Translations under genes and position numbers: made by a program
In this document: piece after piece, positions 13,501-23,758 of the stretch
Layout of the letters: every line of letters starts with the position of its first letter
Numbering within the stretch: position 1 is the first letter of the stretch
The notes under the pieces: generated by a model
The model's input: the letters and a program-made list of their open reading frames with translations, nothing else
What the model was told of the DNA's origin: nothing
Databases searched by the model: none
Origin: Apostichopus japonicus
Taxonomy: Eukaryota; Echinodermata; Holothuroidea; Aspidochirotida; Stichopodidae
Assembly: GCF_037975245.1 (NCBI RefSeq)
Contig: NC_092571.1
Span: 24,504,564-24,566,563 of the forward strand
Direction of reading: 5' to 3'
Length of the DNA: 62,000 bases

Positions 13501-14583
13501 AATGGAGTTAAACGGCAAAGGCAAATGAATATATATATATATATATACATTCAACATGCAAGGACCAAAACTCTGGTACAATATCCCTCTAACTATCCGG
13601 TCATCTCCCACCGTTACTACTTTCAAAAGTAATCTCAAAACTCATATTTTCTAGGGTCATTTTGATCTTTGTATTTGTACTGTGTATTAATTTTCTGCCA
13701 TGTATTTGACAATGTGTTTTTGTTTTTGTTTTCTTTGTTGTTAAGAGCTATGATCATATTTGGAAGAGCACTATTTCAAGCATTGTATTTATTATGATTA
13801 TTATAACATATATATATATATATGAAATGATTCGCTTGGGTTATAATAATAAAAATAAATGAGACTTATATAGCGCCAAATCAGTAGACAAAAGTCACTG
13901 GTTATTGGGTTATTTAATAGAAACTCATTTTATATTTTTGGGCTTTTCTTTGTTGATTTATTCCAGGAGAACAGCTCATCAACCGTATTCCTGGCAGTGG
14001 AATGCTTGCAACCAAAACTGGCCTTTTCAACACTTTGCGTGACTATGAGCGACTTAACGATAGATTACAGAAAGGAAATTCTGGGAAAGGTCTGAGGATT
14101 TTAGACTTTTTTCCAGAGTCGTATGTTTTGGACATGAAAGCTGACCGGGAGGCATTCTTTCAGACTTTCAAAGGTTAGATGGCAAAAGTGTTTTGGATAG
14201 GGACTGTGTTGGTTGATATCTGGAAGTGTCCAACCCGGTAGGGGAAACAGGAAATGTCGGGTAAAAATTTGGCAAAACAACATAAACCCATTTTCTGAGT
14301 CTTGAGAGTCCTTGAATATTGAAGTTTAGCCTGGAAAAGTAAAGAATATCTTCCATTGAACTCTTCTTCATATGGATATATTTTCATGCCATATCATCAA
14401 AACTACAGTATGAAATGATTCCCAAAGGTAATGAGGGTGGTATTGAAGAACTTGCATAGACTCCGGATGTATGACCCGAATGGCCAGAGAAAGGGCAAAC
14501 CAATATTGGATTGCTCCAATTACTGCCAATTTTGTCACTTACCAAGGCTATCTGAGCAGATGGCAGTTTTCAGTGGTCATATA

Positions 14584-14616
<33 letters not shown>

Positions 14617-14653
14617 ATATCTATATATATATATATATATATATATCTATATC

Positions 14654-14691
<38 letters not shown>

Positions 14692-15067
14692 GATTTTCAA
14701 TTATATATTCATTTGCCTTTGTCGTTTACCTCCATTTCATGAACATAAAGTCTGTTCAAAGTATCCCTTTCAAGATCCGGCTTTAGGAATCACAAATGAT
14801 TTCGAGTTGGTTAGCATCATGTTTGATCTCTAGAGTAAGGCAAAATATGTCACCAAAAACAGAACTAGTATTGTTCGATACAGGTGACAAACGCCTACAG
14901 TGGAATTACGACCTTCCTTACCGGTTTCGAACCTCTGGACATACAATCAGCGTCCATAGCCTAATTGTTAGGGTCGCGTACAGAGCGGGAGGCCCGGGTT
15001 CGAATCCCGGTGGAGGCTGGAAGTTTTTTCACTGTTCTTGATTTTCCAACTCATTACGATTTTCAAT

Positions 15068-15098
<31 letters not shown>

Positions 15099-18000
15099 AT
15101 ATATATATATATTAAACTGGTGCTGTGGCTAAGTGGATAAAGGCGGTAGCATTTGAAGCAATGGAGCTTAGCAATTGGGAGGTTCCTGGTTCGATACCTG
15201 GCCGGGTCATTGTAAGGTGGGTTTTCAATCAAGAGCAATCTACAGTTTTCCCATCTGAAATGACTTTCTAAAAATTGAAAAGATTCCAAATTTGAGTTAA
15301 AATGTGAATTGGAAGCCACCCGACTTGTAAGTTGTAATCCATGAGCACTTGTGGGTTTCATCAACATTTTTGGTCGCTTAAGCATGGTAAAAAGAACTCA
15401 AGATTATTATGATTATATCATGAACGTTTTAACATTTTAACGTACACAATTTCTCCAACAATTAATATCTAAGACAGAACCACTTTAATAAGTAACACTT
15501 TCTATTGTACTGATTTAGTTTAAACTATCTTTAATTTTTAATTCTTACTTTGAAAATATCCAAGCATCCAACCAAAGATGATGGTACATTTTTTTCTTCT
15601 TTTTTTTTACAAATGAAATTTATTTGCTGGATGAAGGGGTGGTAAAGAGTGGGTGGGCTAATTATCAGATTTCAACAGTTATGTACCAAGATGAGAAAAA
15701 TTGCCCAGCTATATGTAGCAAATTCAAACAACTTCATGAAGAAAAGAATGATCACTATGATGAAAAAAAACCTAAAAAGGTAGAATTTTAACCAACTCTC
15801 TTCAATTCAATCGTTTATCTATTTCTTTTCCTTCTCCTGTTTAATTTTTTAGAAGGCGAAATCTGGATTTGTAAACCAAACAACATGAACCAGGGGAAAG
15901 GAATCTACTTGGTGAGAGATTTAGTGGAACTAAAGCAGAAATATAGAGATGACGGATCCAGTGGTGCTTTGCAAAGGTCAAGGGTCAAACGGGGGACCAA
16001 TCAGAGACTTATCCAGAGGTACAATTTCACCATGGCAGTTTTAAGAATTTGTTTTGTGTCAAAGGCATATATGTGACAAATCTCGGACACTGTTAGTCGA
16101 ATAACTAACCTCTCAATATATCTTGTTCCTAACTCTAAATGTGATTGTTTGAATGTAAATTATGTTTTACTCGATAAACCCCTTGGCAGTTGTTCCTCCT
16201 AAGCTTTACTTTCGTATTATGATTTTGTTTGTTTATTAATCCTTGAAATGTGATATATACATTTGGAATGTTTGTTTTTATGTTGTCAATGAAAAAGAAA
16301 CGTGCATTTAAAATCTCATTAATATTCATAACTTGTATGTTATCATATTACTTTCTTCAGTATATGCTGGTAACTGAATTGTACATGTATAAAGGACAAA
16401 AAAAAAAAAAAAATCTGCTCAATTCATTACCGTGATGACATCACTAACTTTGTCTGTTGCCAGACGCTTCATAAAGGATCACCAAATTTGAAGGAAACAA
16501 AACATATCTTTGCCATAAAAAAATGCAATTAATTGGGCAATCTTGCTTTTTTTCTTCTTTTTCTTTTACTGAATTTTCCAAGGTACCTTCCAAAACCTTT
16601 ATTACTAAATGGGAAGAAGTTTGATGTCAGGACCTACATGTTAATCGCCTGTACCAGTCCCTTTGTGGTCCTTTATCACTCCGGCTACTGTCGCCTCTCC
16701 TGCGAAGATTACGATCCAGAGAGCAAAGACCTTGCTAGGCATCTTACAAATCAGGTATATATTAGGATTATGCACCCTAGCTGTCATAAGTTTTATCGTT
16801 ATTGATTTATGATCTAATTTAAACTTTTGGATAAAAAATTTGTATGATCCTTAAATAATTAAACCACTTCACATGTTGCTTAGAAATATCTGAATTTAGA
16901 ATTGTATGATCAATCCCTTCCATGCTTTAAGAAATGAATCACAGCAAGTACTCTGTGATGGCAGTTGTTCCTCAATAGCTTACTATCATATTATGATTTT
17001 GTCATTCTGGGATCATTAATTGGTTAGAATAATCTCTCACTGGCTAAAAATTTGTTCTTTCAAATATGTGTTTTTATGTCTTAGGCAGTAAGTGTTTCTA
17101 TTGATTTTGCTTTATACTCAGAATTGTTTTTTTTTTGTTAATTTGTTCGCCTACTGCAAAAATTTGTTAGTACTGCATTGCTACCATGTAGCTATGACAG
17201 GTCATGAGTATAGCCAAGAAATTACACATGATTAAAATTGCGAAAAGTTTTAGAAGACCTCTGCTGGAGGTTCAGTCCCCCCCCCCCCCCCCTGAATCAT
17301 TGCTACACATAGAGGAGATATCAGTCAGACGTTTTCACAAGCTGTCTTAAAGAGAGGAATACCTTTAAGATAAGGCTTGGTTCAGCGGTTAGAGTGTCCA
17401 CCTCACAATCCTTAGGTTCCAGGATCAAATTCAGCCAGGAGCCAGATTCTCTTGACCTATTCAAATATCGCTACAGTGCAGTGGTGATGTGAGGAGTCTT
17501 CCATGGATTTGGTAGTTTCTGGTTGCTGAACTTGGGAAAAGGGGTTTGTTTCTGTTCTTCACTTGGTTCCGAAACAACTTTGTTTGTCATGGCTGCACTG
17601 CAGTGATGTCGAATGTGGTGCCTTTGCCTACCTCAGTATTTGAGAAAGTGGTCAGATGCTGGGGGTACACTCTCGTCCGTCAGATGGGGACGTTAAATGG
17701 CGGTCCCGGGAGCAGGAATGGGAGCCAATTCACACCCCTGCCTTGTTATCCTCTGAATGAACACTTATCAAAAAGAGAAGGCTTGAAATTAGCTGGTGTT
17801 CATCCACGATCTAACACAGATCGGGTCTCAAATAAGCTACTGTAAGGCTCCCTGATCCTTGGGCCTCTAAACTAAACTATATATGATATTCTTAGGGTGG
17901 CAGTTAAATTACGTTTTAAAATTTTAACGTGAATGACCGTTATTTAAATTTGTAGCAAATTTGGAGCCAAAACTGATGGTAATTCATCTTAAAATTTCCT

Positions 18001-21000
18001 TGGAAAGTTTCTCTATTATGTTAAAGGACAAATTTGGGAGAGTCATTATTTATCTTAAGTAATCTGCATGAGCCATCGGACTGTTCTGATACTTGGTCCC
18101 CATTTACCTCTGCTATGAGGGGAGGGAAAAAAGGGAAGGGGAGGGAGGAGGGGAAGGGGTTGGTAATTTATACGGTTCCGTATGACTTCAGTTGAATTAG
18201 AAGCAATGAAAAATAGCATCTGGGAGGGCTTGGTTCCACCCCTGGTTTGCCAAAGTAAGGTGTGGGGGGGGGGGGGTTTCCAGATGAAGTGGTCTTCCAA
18301 ATTGTTAAAAACTCTAAAATGTGCTAAAATTGAAAATTGGATAGCCACCACCCTACCTGAAGTGTAAAATAATCAGCCATTAGCATCTCCTACATACATT
18401 TGTAGATGCTAATCAGCATCGGAAAATAACTGCCTTATTTAGCACTTTCAATGAAGTGAATTGTCAAGTGAAAACAGATCTAAATCCTGAAAGGCAGAGA
18501 TGCATTTGTCTCTCAAATTCTTTGAAAATGCTAGATGTTGATGATGTTCTTTTCTTCATAAAACCGTTTCAGTATCAACAGAAGAAAGTTCCACAGTATA
18601 AAGACATGAAGGATGAAACAGTGTGGAGCATGGAGAGGTTTAATGATTACATCAATACAGAAATAGCAGAACAGCATGGCCTACCAGATGATTGGGTTTT
18701 CGGTCACTTCACAGTAAGTTTTCTAAATTACTGTTTATCCTCTTTTATCTCTTTTTCTATTAGGGGAGGGGGAGGGGAGGGGGGTAGGATGGTTCCAAGG
18801 GTCATGAATATTCTCCTTGGTCATTCCTCAGTTTATCGATAAATACATTCCACGGGATGGCTTCTAAAGTTATAATAAAAAGTGATTCGTAGCTGCTATG
18901 ACTTTATTTGAATGATGATTGTGAAGGTTGAAAACTTTGGCAAAATATTTTAGAAAATGTCTTACTCTGTTTTTTTTTATCCCTAAAATGTAAAAAAATG
19001 ATACCACACAGGAACAGCATATAGTATGGGCCCTAAAATGGATGTAGTCAAAACTATTTTACCTTTTACCAAGAGAAAAATATGGAGCAAAGTGTGAGAT
19101 AAAGATTAGACAAATATAGTTCATTTTAAATTAGAACCTTTGAAATGTGACGCTGAAGCTTAGAGTTAATCGTCAAAAAGACACCCTCAACCAATGGATT
19201 AATGAATACATGCCTTGTCTCTGTATTTTCAGCCAATTTTTAAAACAATATTTCTTTCTAGTGTAAACAACCAAAGTAATGGTGAAGCTGTTCTTCCATT
19301 TGAAGAACTTTCTCAAACTATAAGCAGGAGGGGATAGGAAGGTTTAAAGGCATTGAAGACTCGCCCCAAACCGCGTGTGGCCATCTGAAAAAGTTAACTT
19401 TCTGTTGCTTGCAAGTGATGTTTTGTTAGTGCCGCAACAAAATGCAGACAGTAATGAAACGTGATACCTTGTTATCTTTAGCTGGACCTGAGATGTCCAC
19501 GCTGCTATGTACACTGTGTTGTGGGTATTGACAGTAGCTGTATGTACTGACTGTACAGTAGTGTCTAATTACAAACGGTAGCAAGTTGTGTGTGTATTTT
19601 CTGGGATCGATGGTGGTGTCTAACACTTCTGTTACACCTCATTTGAAAGTAGGTCAGATTACGGGCATTAGACGTTTGTTTTAGCGCGAGTCTTCACACC
19701 CTTTAAAGGTTTTTAAAGTTATAAGAAATGTCTAAGCCATAAAAACTCAAAACTTTGATACCTGGAATGTGTCGTGTCGTTGGGCATCATGTATTTTTTA
19801 TTCTATGTCAGTGAAATGATTGATCATGGCTACAGAGAGATATTTGGTCATTTCTGTTATCCTGCCTGTAAAGACCTGAAGAGTTTTTGTGAGGGGTAAA
19901 AGTTGTCTGCACACATTAAAAACCAAACCTTTGATAACAGGAAGAATGTCTAGAGTTGTTGTTTAACATACCAATGTTCGCATTGGGTCCCGCAAAAGTA
20001 TTTTCTCTTGAGAGGGGGGGGGGGGAATTTCCCACAACGGTTCCTGGTACTTTCCGCAACTTGTACCATTACTGTAGTTACAAAACTTGCCAATAACAAG
20101 CCGGATATTATAAAGTTTTGTTAAATTTGGTAAGGAGTCATGTGATTGGTCAAATCTGTTCAAAAAGAAATGCTTTGTTAGTGCAGCACTGCACAGTGTG
20201 TATTGGTCACAATGGTCGACCACGTTTACTGCACTATATGTACTATATGTTTGCTGAATCTCTTATTAAGGAAAATTAAGGAAATTCATGAGTCATACAG
20301 AGATGATAAAGGACCATCTCTGTACACTACTCTTCCCCGGAACAGACTGTGATGTGTATGAGGTGTGAAGTCTACCTTTGACAGAGATTTTCTCCGTCTG
20401 TTTTCTCGGTCAAGACGACAATGTCACATTTTCTGTAGGAGGAAAAAGTTGGCAATCGTCAACAGTCATGCATGAATGACTTCCATACTGGTTTCTTGGT
20501 CTCTAATAATAGTTTACTTGCCTGTAAAGTAAATAATCTGAAATAATATTGGAAAATACTCCATGGGGTGTCTTTAGAGCTTGACAAATTGGAATCACAT
20601 GTTAATTGATAAACTCGATAGGTTCCGTATGTCGGATTATGGCATCATCAATGCCTCTGAGAGTTGTCTCTGTTCGTTGGGAAAGATGATAGTAAGCCTA
20701 TATTAGCAAACGGTGATTTTTATTTACAAACGTTTAATAAGTATCGAACAGACATGGACGCCGCCCGGTGGTGGAGCTCTACATCTTTTACTACGTAAAT
20801 AGATTACACCACACCGTAAACATTGCCAAAGAAGAGGCGTGCGTAACTTGCTTTCCAGTTTCATCCTGCCAGGACTTGAAAAATGGAAAACAAATAGAAA
20901 AAAGAACTGATTATAAAGCTGTTATTAAACTATATTTTACCATATTTGGTTCTTTCTCTTGTCAGAAGAGGATGCAGCAGGTTATGACTCACTGCTTTCA

Positions 21001-23347
21001 TGCTGTCAAGACTAAGCTGGATAACAGACTGGGACTCTTTGATCTCCTCGGATTTGATTTCATCATCGACGCAGACATGAAGGTATCTAACGAGATTATC
21101 ACGCAAGCATGCATGTGAAAAAGACTGATTCTGTTTCAGACGATATGCCAACTTATGATGACCCCAAGTCCTTGTTCTTAGCTTTTAGATGCCACAGAAT
21201 CATGAAAAGAGACAAATGGGGCTTCGAATAATTATTATTAAGAAATATTCATTATTGTTTTGTTAGTTCTTTCATAATAATAATAAATAATAATAATGGA
21301 CATTTATAAAGCGCCAGTATCCATCAAGAAAAAGATGCCCATGGCGCAGTGACACAAACAGTGCGATAGCAAAACAAAAAGACAGTAAACATTATACAAG
21401 ACAAAAATGCAAGCAAAAATGAGCAACAGTGAACAATTAATTAAACAGTTTTCATTAGGGGAGTCTTGAGATAGCGTTTAAAAGAAGCAAAAGATGGACT
21501 ATGTTTTACATGTTCTGGAAGGCTGTTCCACAGAGAAGGGGCAGCAGCAGCACTGTTCTCTTCAGTGAGCAAAACAAAAACAAAGTGATTTAACGATCAA
21601 ATGAGAGAGAAATATTAACAGGCTGTGAATAGACAGATTCACAAGTGTAAGAAATCTTGTATACTGTGACATTTGCATTATTTTCTTATATTTTAACACC
21701 CCAGTAGAACGAAAACTTGGTGAGGCATAAAATCTTCTATCTCCTCTCTCTCCCCTGTTTCTCCCTGTTGTCCCTTCTTCCCCTATCCTCTATCTTCTGC
21801 TCTCCACCTCTTTTGCATTCTCTCCACTTCTTTGACCCTGTCACCACCTAAATCTCTCCCCTCTGACCACTCACCCCCTTACCCCTCTCTCACCTCAACG
21901 ATACAATTTACATGAGTAATACTTGCAGCTTCTTAAACACGTCAATATGATTTCTACTGGGACATTTAGTTTACGTTCACAGCTAGTTCTCTCGAGTTCC
22001 TTCTTATACCACAACCATACTGAGATAGACTTTGATCTGTGTGCTCTATATATAGATTTGGCTGTTGGAAGTGAATGTGAATCCTGCCCTCCATACCAAC
22101 TGCGATGTCCTCCGAGAAAAGCTACCGCCGATGATCGCAGAAACCATCGGTAACTTGTGATATATTCTATGTTTTTAGTTTTCATTCTTTATCCTTTATT
22201 GAGAGGTTAGAATAATCTGTGGACTTGTGCAGTTGGGATGTAACGTACAGAATTTATTTTAGGTATTTCAGCATGTGTTGTTTAACTAATGGAAATAATT
22301 AGTATTTAAAAATATTTGCATCATTGGCTAGAAAGTGTTGTAAACACTGAGGTTCAATTTGAATGTATCCAGCATAAGTAATCCTTCAAACAGGCCTTGG
22401 AGACTTTCAGATGTTAAACACCAACTGAACTTTTGCAAGCAATACTTTCTATCGGAGGATGAACTATTAAAGCCACACGATATGATATTTTGAAGTAGTT
22501 TGGTTTATTTTGAAGGTTGGAAAATATACTAATCATAGAAATAATTTGCTCCTTTTTTAACAAGAAAGAAGTGTCAAAATTAACAGCTTCAAATTATTCT
22601 TTATTTGTTAATATGTGACAGCACCAATGCATTCCATTCGGTTTTTTTCCATTAACGGTAAATTTCTCCAAATTTTGGACTTCTGTTATCTAAAATTACA
22701 CGTTACAAGGTGAGCTGCTGTACGGAATTGTGTTGGGATACTAGCGATCATATATGAAAAGGAATCATGCAAAAAGGTTAACTTAATTAAATGACTCCCA
22801 GATACTTTGAAAAAAATGTCTTACTTTGCTTTGCATCTCTGATTTGTTTACATTTGTGGAAGCAACTGGCTGAAGCCCAAAGGCGACACATGATGGTTTT
22901 ATAAAAGAGTGTCATCAGCTTTCTGGCTATTCAATTTTATGGAACTTGTTACCTTTCTTTCATATTTACCCAGATATAACTCTCGAAATATTTGAGAAAA
23001 GTCGTAAAAGGGAAAAGATACTGCCGATAAGATCAGTGAAGAGCTTCAACCTCCTGTATAGTGCCACCAGTGGTGGGAGGCGCTCTAAAGCGACAGGCCA
23101 ACGTTCGAAGTCCATTTCTCCCGTGAGAACCGCAAGGACCTCGACTAACCTAGTGAGAAGTAAAGGTGCAAAGTCAACAATACCACCAAAGAGTTCTGTG
23201 CCACCAAAGAGTTCCGTGCCACCGAAGAGTTCTGTTGATAAGGGAACAGGGAAGGTTAAAGTTCCTGTGCCAAATGCAACACCAACCTCTGAGGGGAAGA
23301 CAGTCGTAACTGACAAGAAAACGGAAGATATCTTCATGAATAAATAG
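4377..23347 (+). CDS. TTLL10: TTLL10-like tubulin polyglycylase with N-terminal NlpC/P60-like domain (5' end missing)
   Basis: Exons: 4377-4583, 6990-7179, 10165-11739, 12138-12256, 13967-14173, 15853-16018, 16583-16754, 18573-18713, 20966-21082, 22056-22149, 22974-23347. All junctions are AG/GT and keep frame, giving 1119 residues to a TAG stop. From the first full codon: NlpC/P60-like domain at 1-131, acidic linker at about 132-656, TTL domain at about 658-1010, basic tail. The ATP-grasp marks are [16 protein letters not shown] (from W770), [10 protein letters not shown] (R837), GFDFIIDAD (956-962) and [11 protein letters not shown] (E969, N971, N973), which place ATP and metal. In the known family, TTLL10 elongates glycine chains on axonemal tubulin after TTLL3/TTLL8 initiate them. 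The block around KFRWVEIK with the EQLINRIPG segment is what points me to TTLL10 rather than a glutamylase; that assignment is from memory of the family. The first exon starts with two bases of a codon, so a 5' exon lies upstream and was not found. The product should act in cytoplasm or cilia. Confidence 0.82.
4584..6989. other. TTLL10-like intron with C/T-rich and poly-C tracts
   Basis: Long intron. 4610-4620 has a poly-C run, and about 6520-6620 is strongly pyrimidine-rich. 6895-6950 is a C-rich stretch with CCCCACCC-type repeats, just before the acceptor. The rest is AT-rich, and I found no gene or clear transposon in it. Confidence 0.5.
6990..7179 (+). CDS. TTLL10: TTLL10-like exon: NlpC/P60-like domain with candidate catalytic His
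   Basis: The exon encodes [17 protein letters not shown] followed by an [11 protein letters not shown] strand. H-V-E-I-W-x-G-D-G corresponds to the conserved H-V-G-I-Y-x-G strand that carries the catalytic His of NlpC/P60 folds (H78 in the visible numbering). The acceptor is a good polypyrimidine tract with TTTACAG; the donor is GTAAGT. The end ([16 protein letters not shown]) leads into a short Cys/His-containing connector at the start of the next exon. Confidence 0.75.
7316..7575. repeat. (CATTT)n-type microsatellite in TTLL10-like intron
   Basis: About 260 bp of imperfect CATTTCATTT/CATTTTTCATTT repeats, drifting into CATGTCATTTTT variants. It sits 140 bp after the donor of the second visible exon. 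It is open in some frames only because of its composition. Confidence 0.85.
7600..10164. other. TTLL10-like intron, mostly unique AT-rich DNA
   Basis: Apart from the SINE at 8984-9087, this stretch shows no repeat family or exon signal. Small frames at 8387-8753 have no family resemblance. It ends with the acceptor CATTGCAG at 10164. Confidence 0.45.
8984..9087 (-). repeat. SINE-A, partial copy (tRNA-like head on minus strand)
   Basis: On the minus strand it starts TGGAGTGTTAGCTCAGTGG (box A TAGCTCAGTGG) and has box B GAGTTCGAGTC, with GGAGTG and CACTCC able to pair as an acceptor stem. It ends in the sequence CCAGTTACAGAGTTC. The same head recurs at 45330-45440, 53480-53583 and 59805-59942. 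Those copies carry a further body ending at GGATCTAAAATA that is missing here, so this copy is truncated. Confidence 0.85.
10165..11739 (+). CDS. TTLL10: TTLL10-like exon: 525-codon acidic Ser-rich linker
   Basis: One uninterrupted 1575-bp coding exon between the NlpC/P60-like and TTL domains. It opens with [13 protein letters not shown], the end of the peptidase-like unit, then becomes rich in Asp, Glu, Ser and Gly, with acidic runs such as [18 protein letters not shown]. It has no predicted membrane segment or recognisable fold, so I read it as disordered. The acceptor is TTGCAG at 10164 and the donor GTGAGT at 11740. The final residues ([13 protein letters not shown]) look folded again and join the TTL domain. 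It makes the protein much longer than vertebrate TTLL10 as I remember it. Confidence 0.8.
12257..13163. other. TTLL10-like intron with TA microsatellites
   Basis: AT-rich intron. (TA)n-type tracts lie at about 12776-12812 and 13076-13165. No coding or transposon signature was seen between them. Confidence 0.45.
13164..13530 (-). repeat. SINE-B copy 1, inverted relative to copy 2
   Basis: Minus-strand tRNA-like head with box A-like TAGCCTACTGG and a perfect box B GGTTCGAATCC in a GGCCCGGGTTCGAATCCCGG context. The body runs on through ACTAGTATTGTTCGATACAG. It is a near-identical reverse complement of 14695-15080, and both copies are bounded by (TA)n tracts. The head's palindromic T-arm is typical of tRNA-derived SINEs. 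Confidence 0.88.
13553..13880 (+). repeat. 3' end of a CR1/L2-like non-LTR retrotransposon
   Basis: A short frame reads [20 protein letters not shown], then ends at a stop near 13655. This is the familiar C-terminal wording of CR1/L2-type reverse transcriptases (W-N-x-L-P ... S-F-K-x-x-L-K-T). A non-coding tail follows, ending in ATAATAATAAAAATAAATGA and a GCGCCAAAT segment. It is a 5'-truncated relic in the intron. Confidence 0.7.
13967..14173 (+). CDS. TTLL10: TTLL10-like exon: start of TTL domain, in-frame skippable
   Basis: Encodes [19 protein letters not shown] through [20 protein letters not shown], the N-terminal TTL lobe that leads to the ATP-binding lysine region. The acceptor is TTCCAG at 13966 and the donor GTTAGA at 14174. 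It is 207 bp and enters and leaves in the same phase, so skipping it would keep the frame while removing 69 residues. It lies between two inverted copies of SINE-B. Confidence 0.85.
14580..14694. repeat. (TA)n microsatellite
   Basis: About 115 bp of alternating TA with occasional CTATAT interruptions, directly abutting the second SINE-B copy. It produces long spurious Tyr/Ile frames. Confidence 0.95.
14695..15080 (+). repeat. SINE-B copy 2
   Basis: Plus-strand copy with the tRNA-like head near 14955-15020 (GGCCCGGGTTCGAATCCCGG, box B included). Upstream body sequences are shared with 13164-13530 in reverse orientation. The copies differ by small indels and point changes, so they are separate insertions rather than an assembly inversion. 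A (TA)n tract follows at 15068-15112. Confidence 0.88.
15113..15395 (+). repeat. SINE-C copy 1 (tRNA-like head)
   Basis: Head GCTGTGGCTAAGTGGATAAA with box A TGGCTAAGTGG and box B-like GGTTCGATACC. The body includes AGCAATCTACAGTTTTCCCA and a CCACCCGACTTGTAAGTTG segment. The same unit occurs in reverse orientation at 32790-33045. The head resembles a Leu/Ser-type tRNA with a long variable region, but it is not a functional tRNA. Confidence 0.85.
16755..18572. other. TTLL10-like intron with SINE-D and poly-C/poly-G tracts
   Basis: Contains a poly-C run at about 17278-17292, SINE-D (17366-17880) and a poly-G run at about 18265-18278 within a purine-rich patch. The rest is unremarkable. Confidence 0.5.
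17366..17880 (+). repeat. SINE-D (tRNA-like head, long body)
   Basis: The head GCTTGGTTCAGCGGTTAGAG carries box A-like TGGTTCAGCGG, with a degenerate box B GGATCAAATTC about 40 bp on. The body contains CGTCAGATGGGGACGTTAAA and GGCGGTCCCG, a wording I associate with conserved SINE bodies in deuterostomes. One copy is seen. The 3' limit near CTAAACTAAACTAT is approximate. Confidence 0.6.
19348..19702. mobile_element. TTAA-flanked MITE, 355 bp (copy 1)
   Basis: Starts AGGCATTGAAGACTCGCCC and ends with the imperfect inverse GCGAGTCTTCACACCCT. It is flanked by TTAA at 19344-19347 and 19703-19706. A copy of exactly the same length is at 52088-52442. TTAA duplication is characteristic of the piggyBac superfamily, though no transposase is present. 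It lies in the intron before the RMQQVMTHC exon. Confidence 0.8.
21284..21575 (-). repeat. 3' end of a CR1/L2-like retrotransposon, minus strand
   Basis: On the minus strand the sequence encodes [20 protein letters not shown], the usual C-terminal wording of CR1/L2 reverse transcriptases. A tail with GGCGCTTTATAAATGTCC follows and ends in (ATT)n, a common 3' terminus of this clade. It sits in the TTLL10-like intron, opposite in orientation to the gene. Confidence 0.75.
21735..21898. repeat. Polypyrimidine-rich tract
   Basis: About 160 bp that are almost purely C and T with CTCTCTCCCCTGT-type repeats. It lies upstream of the exon starting at 22056. It is long enough to be a simple repeat rather than only a splice-acceptor tract. 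Confidence 0.7.
22974..23347 (+). CDS. TTLL10: TTLL10-like last exon: end of TTL domain, basic tail with PPKSSV repeats
   Basis: Continues the TTL domain with [18 protein letters not shown], then a basic Ser/Arg/Lys tail. The hexapeptide PPKSSV is repeated three times in tandem (about 23184-23237). The stop is TAG at 23345-23347. The sequence AATAAA at 23339-23344 covers the last two codons (Asn-Lys), right against the stop; another AATAAA is at about 23742. The basic tail could bind the acidic tubulin tails, which is inference. Confidence 0.75.
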
Positions 23348-23758
23348 GATTTGGAGATGAGGGTAAAATGGCAATGCAAAAGCTTGTTGGTGAGGTGAAG
23401 GTAACAGCTGTAGGTATAAGTAAGATGGTACCTGTAGGAAATTATTGAAGTGAGATAAAAAAGTATTCAAGACTAACTTCATACCAAATGTGTCAAATCC
23501 ATATATTCAACTTGAAAACATAATATCTTGATACTCTAATCCATATAAGAATACATTCCAGATGGGGGGGGAAAAAAATTATGATATTAATTTTGTGTGA
23601 CACAATTTTTTTTTTTTTTAAATGGTCAAGGGCAGGTGTGATTCAAATGGTTAATTACCTGCTAGGCAGCAGCCAAAACTTGTGGTGACTATTCAGAACT
23701 CTATTGTGTGTAAATATGGCAAGACTTGGTTGAGATGGTGAAAATAAATGTTACATAC

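Noticed and set aside
14431-14742. Tyr/Ile-rich frames
   Set aside because: These are translations of the (TA)n microsatellite.
13200-15020. tRNA-like sequences with good A and B boxes
   Set aside because: They continue into SINE bodies and recur as repeats, and the cloverleaf stems are incomplete. They are SINE heads and not tRNA genes. The same holds for 683-760, 8984-9087, 15120-15205 and the SINE-A heads.
20768-20965. Open stretch directly before the exon at 20966
   Set aside because: It is in frame with the exon, but a good acceptor (CTTGTCAG) precedes the family-like residues. The upstream part has no similarity to TTL proteins, so it is intron.
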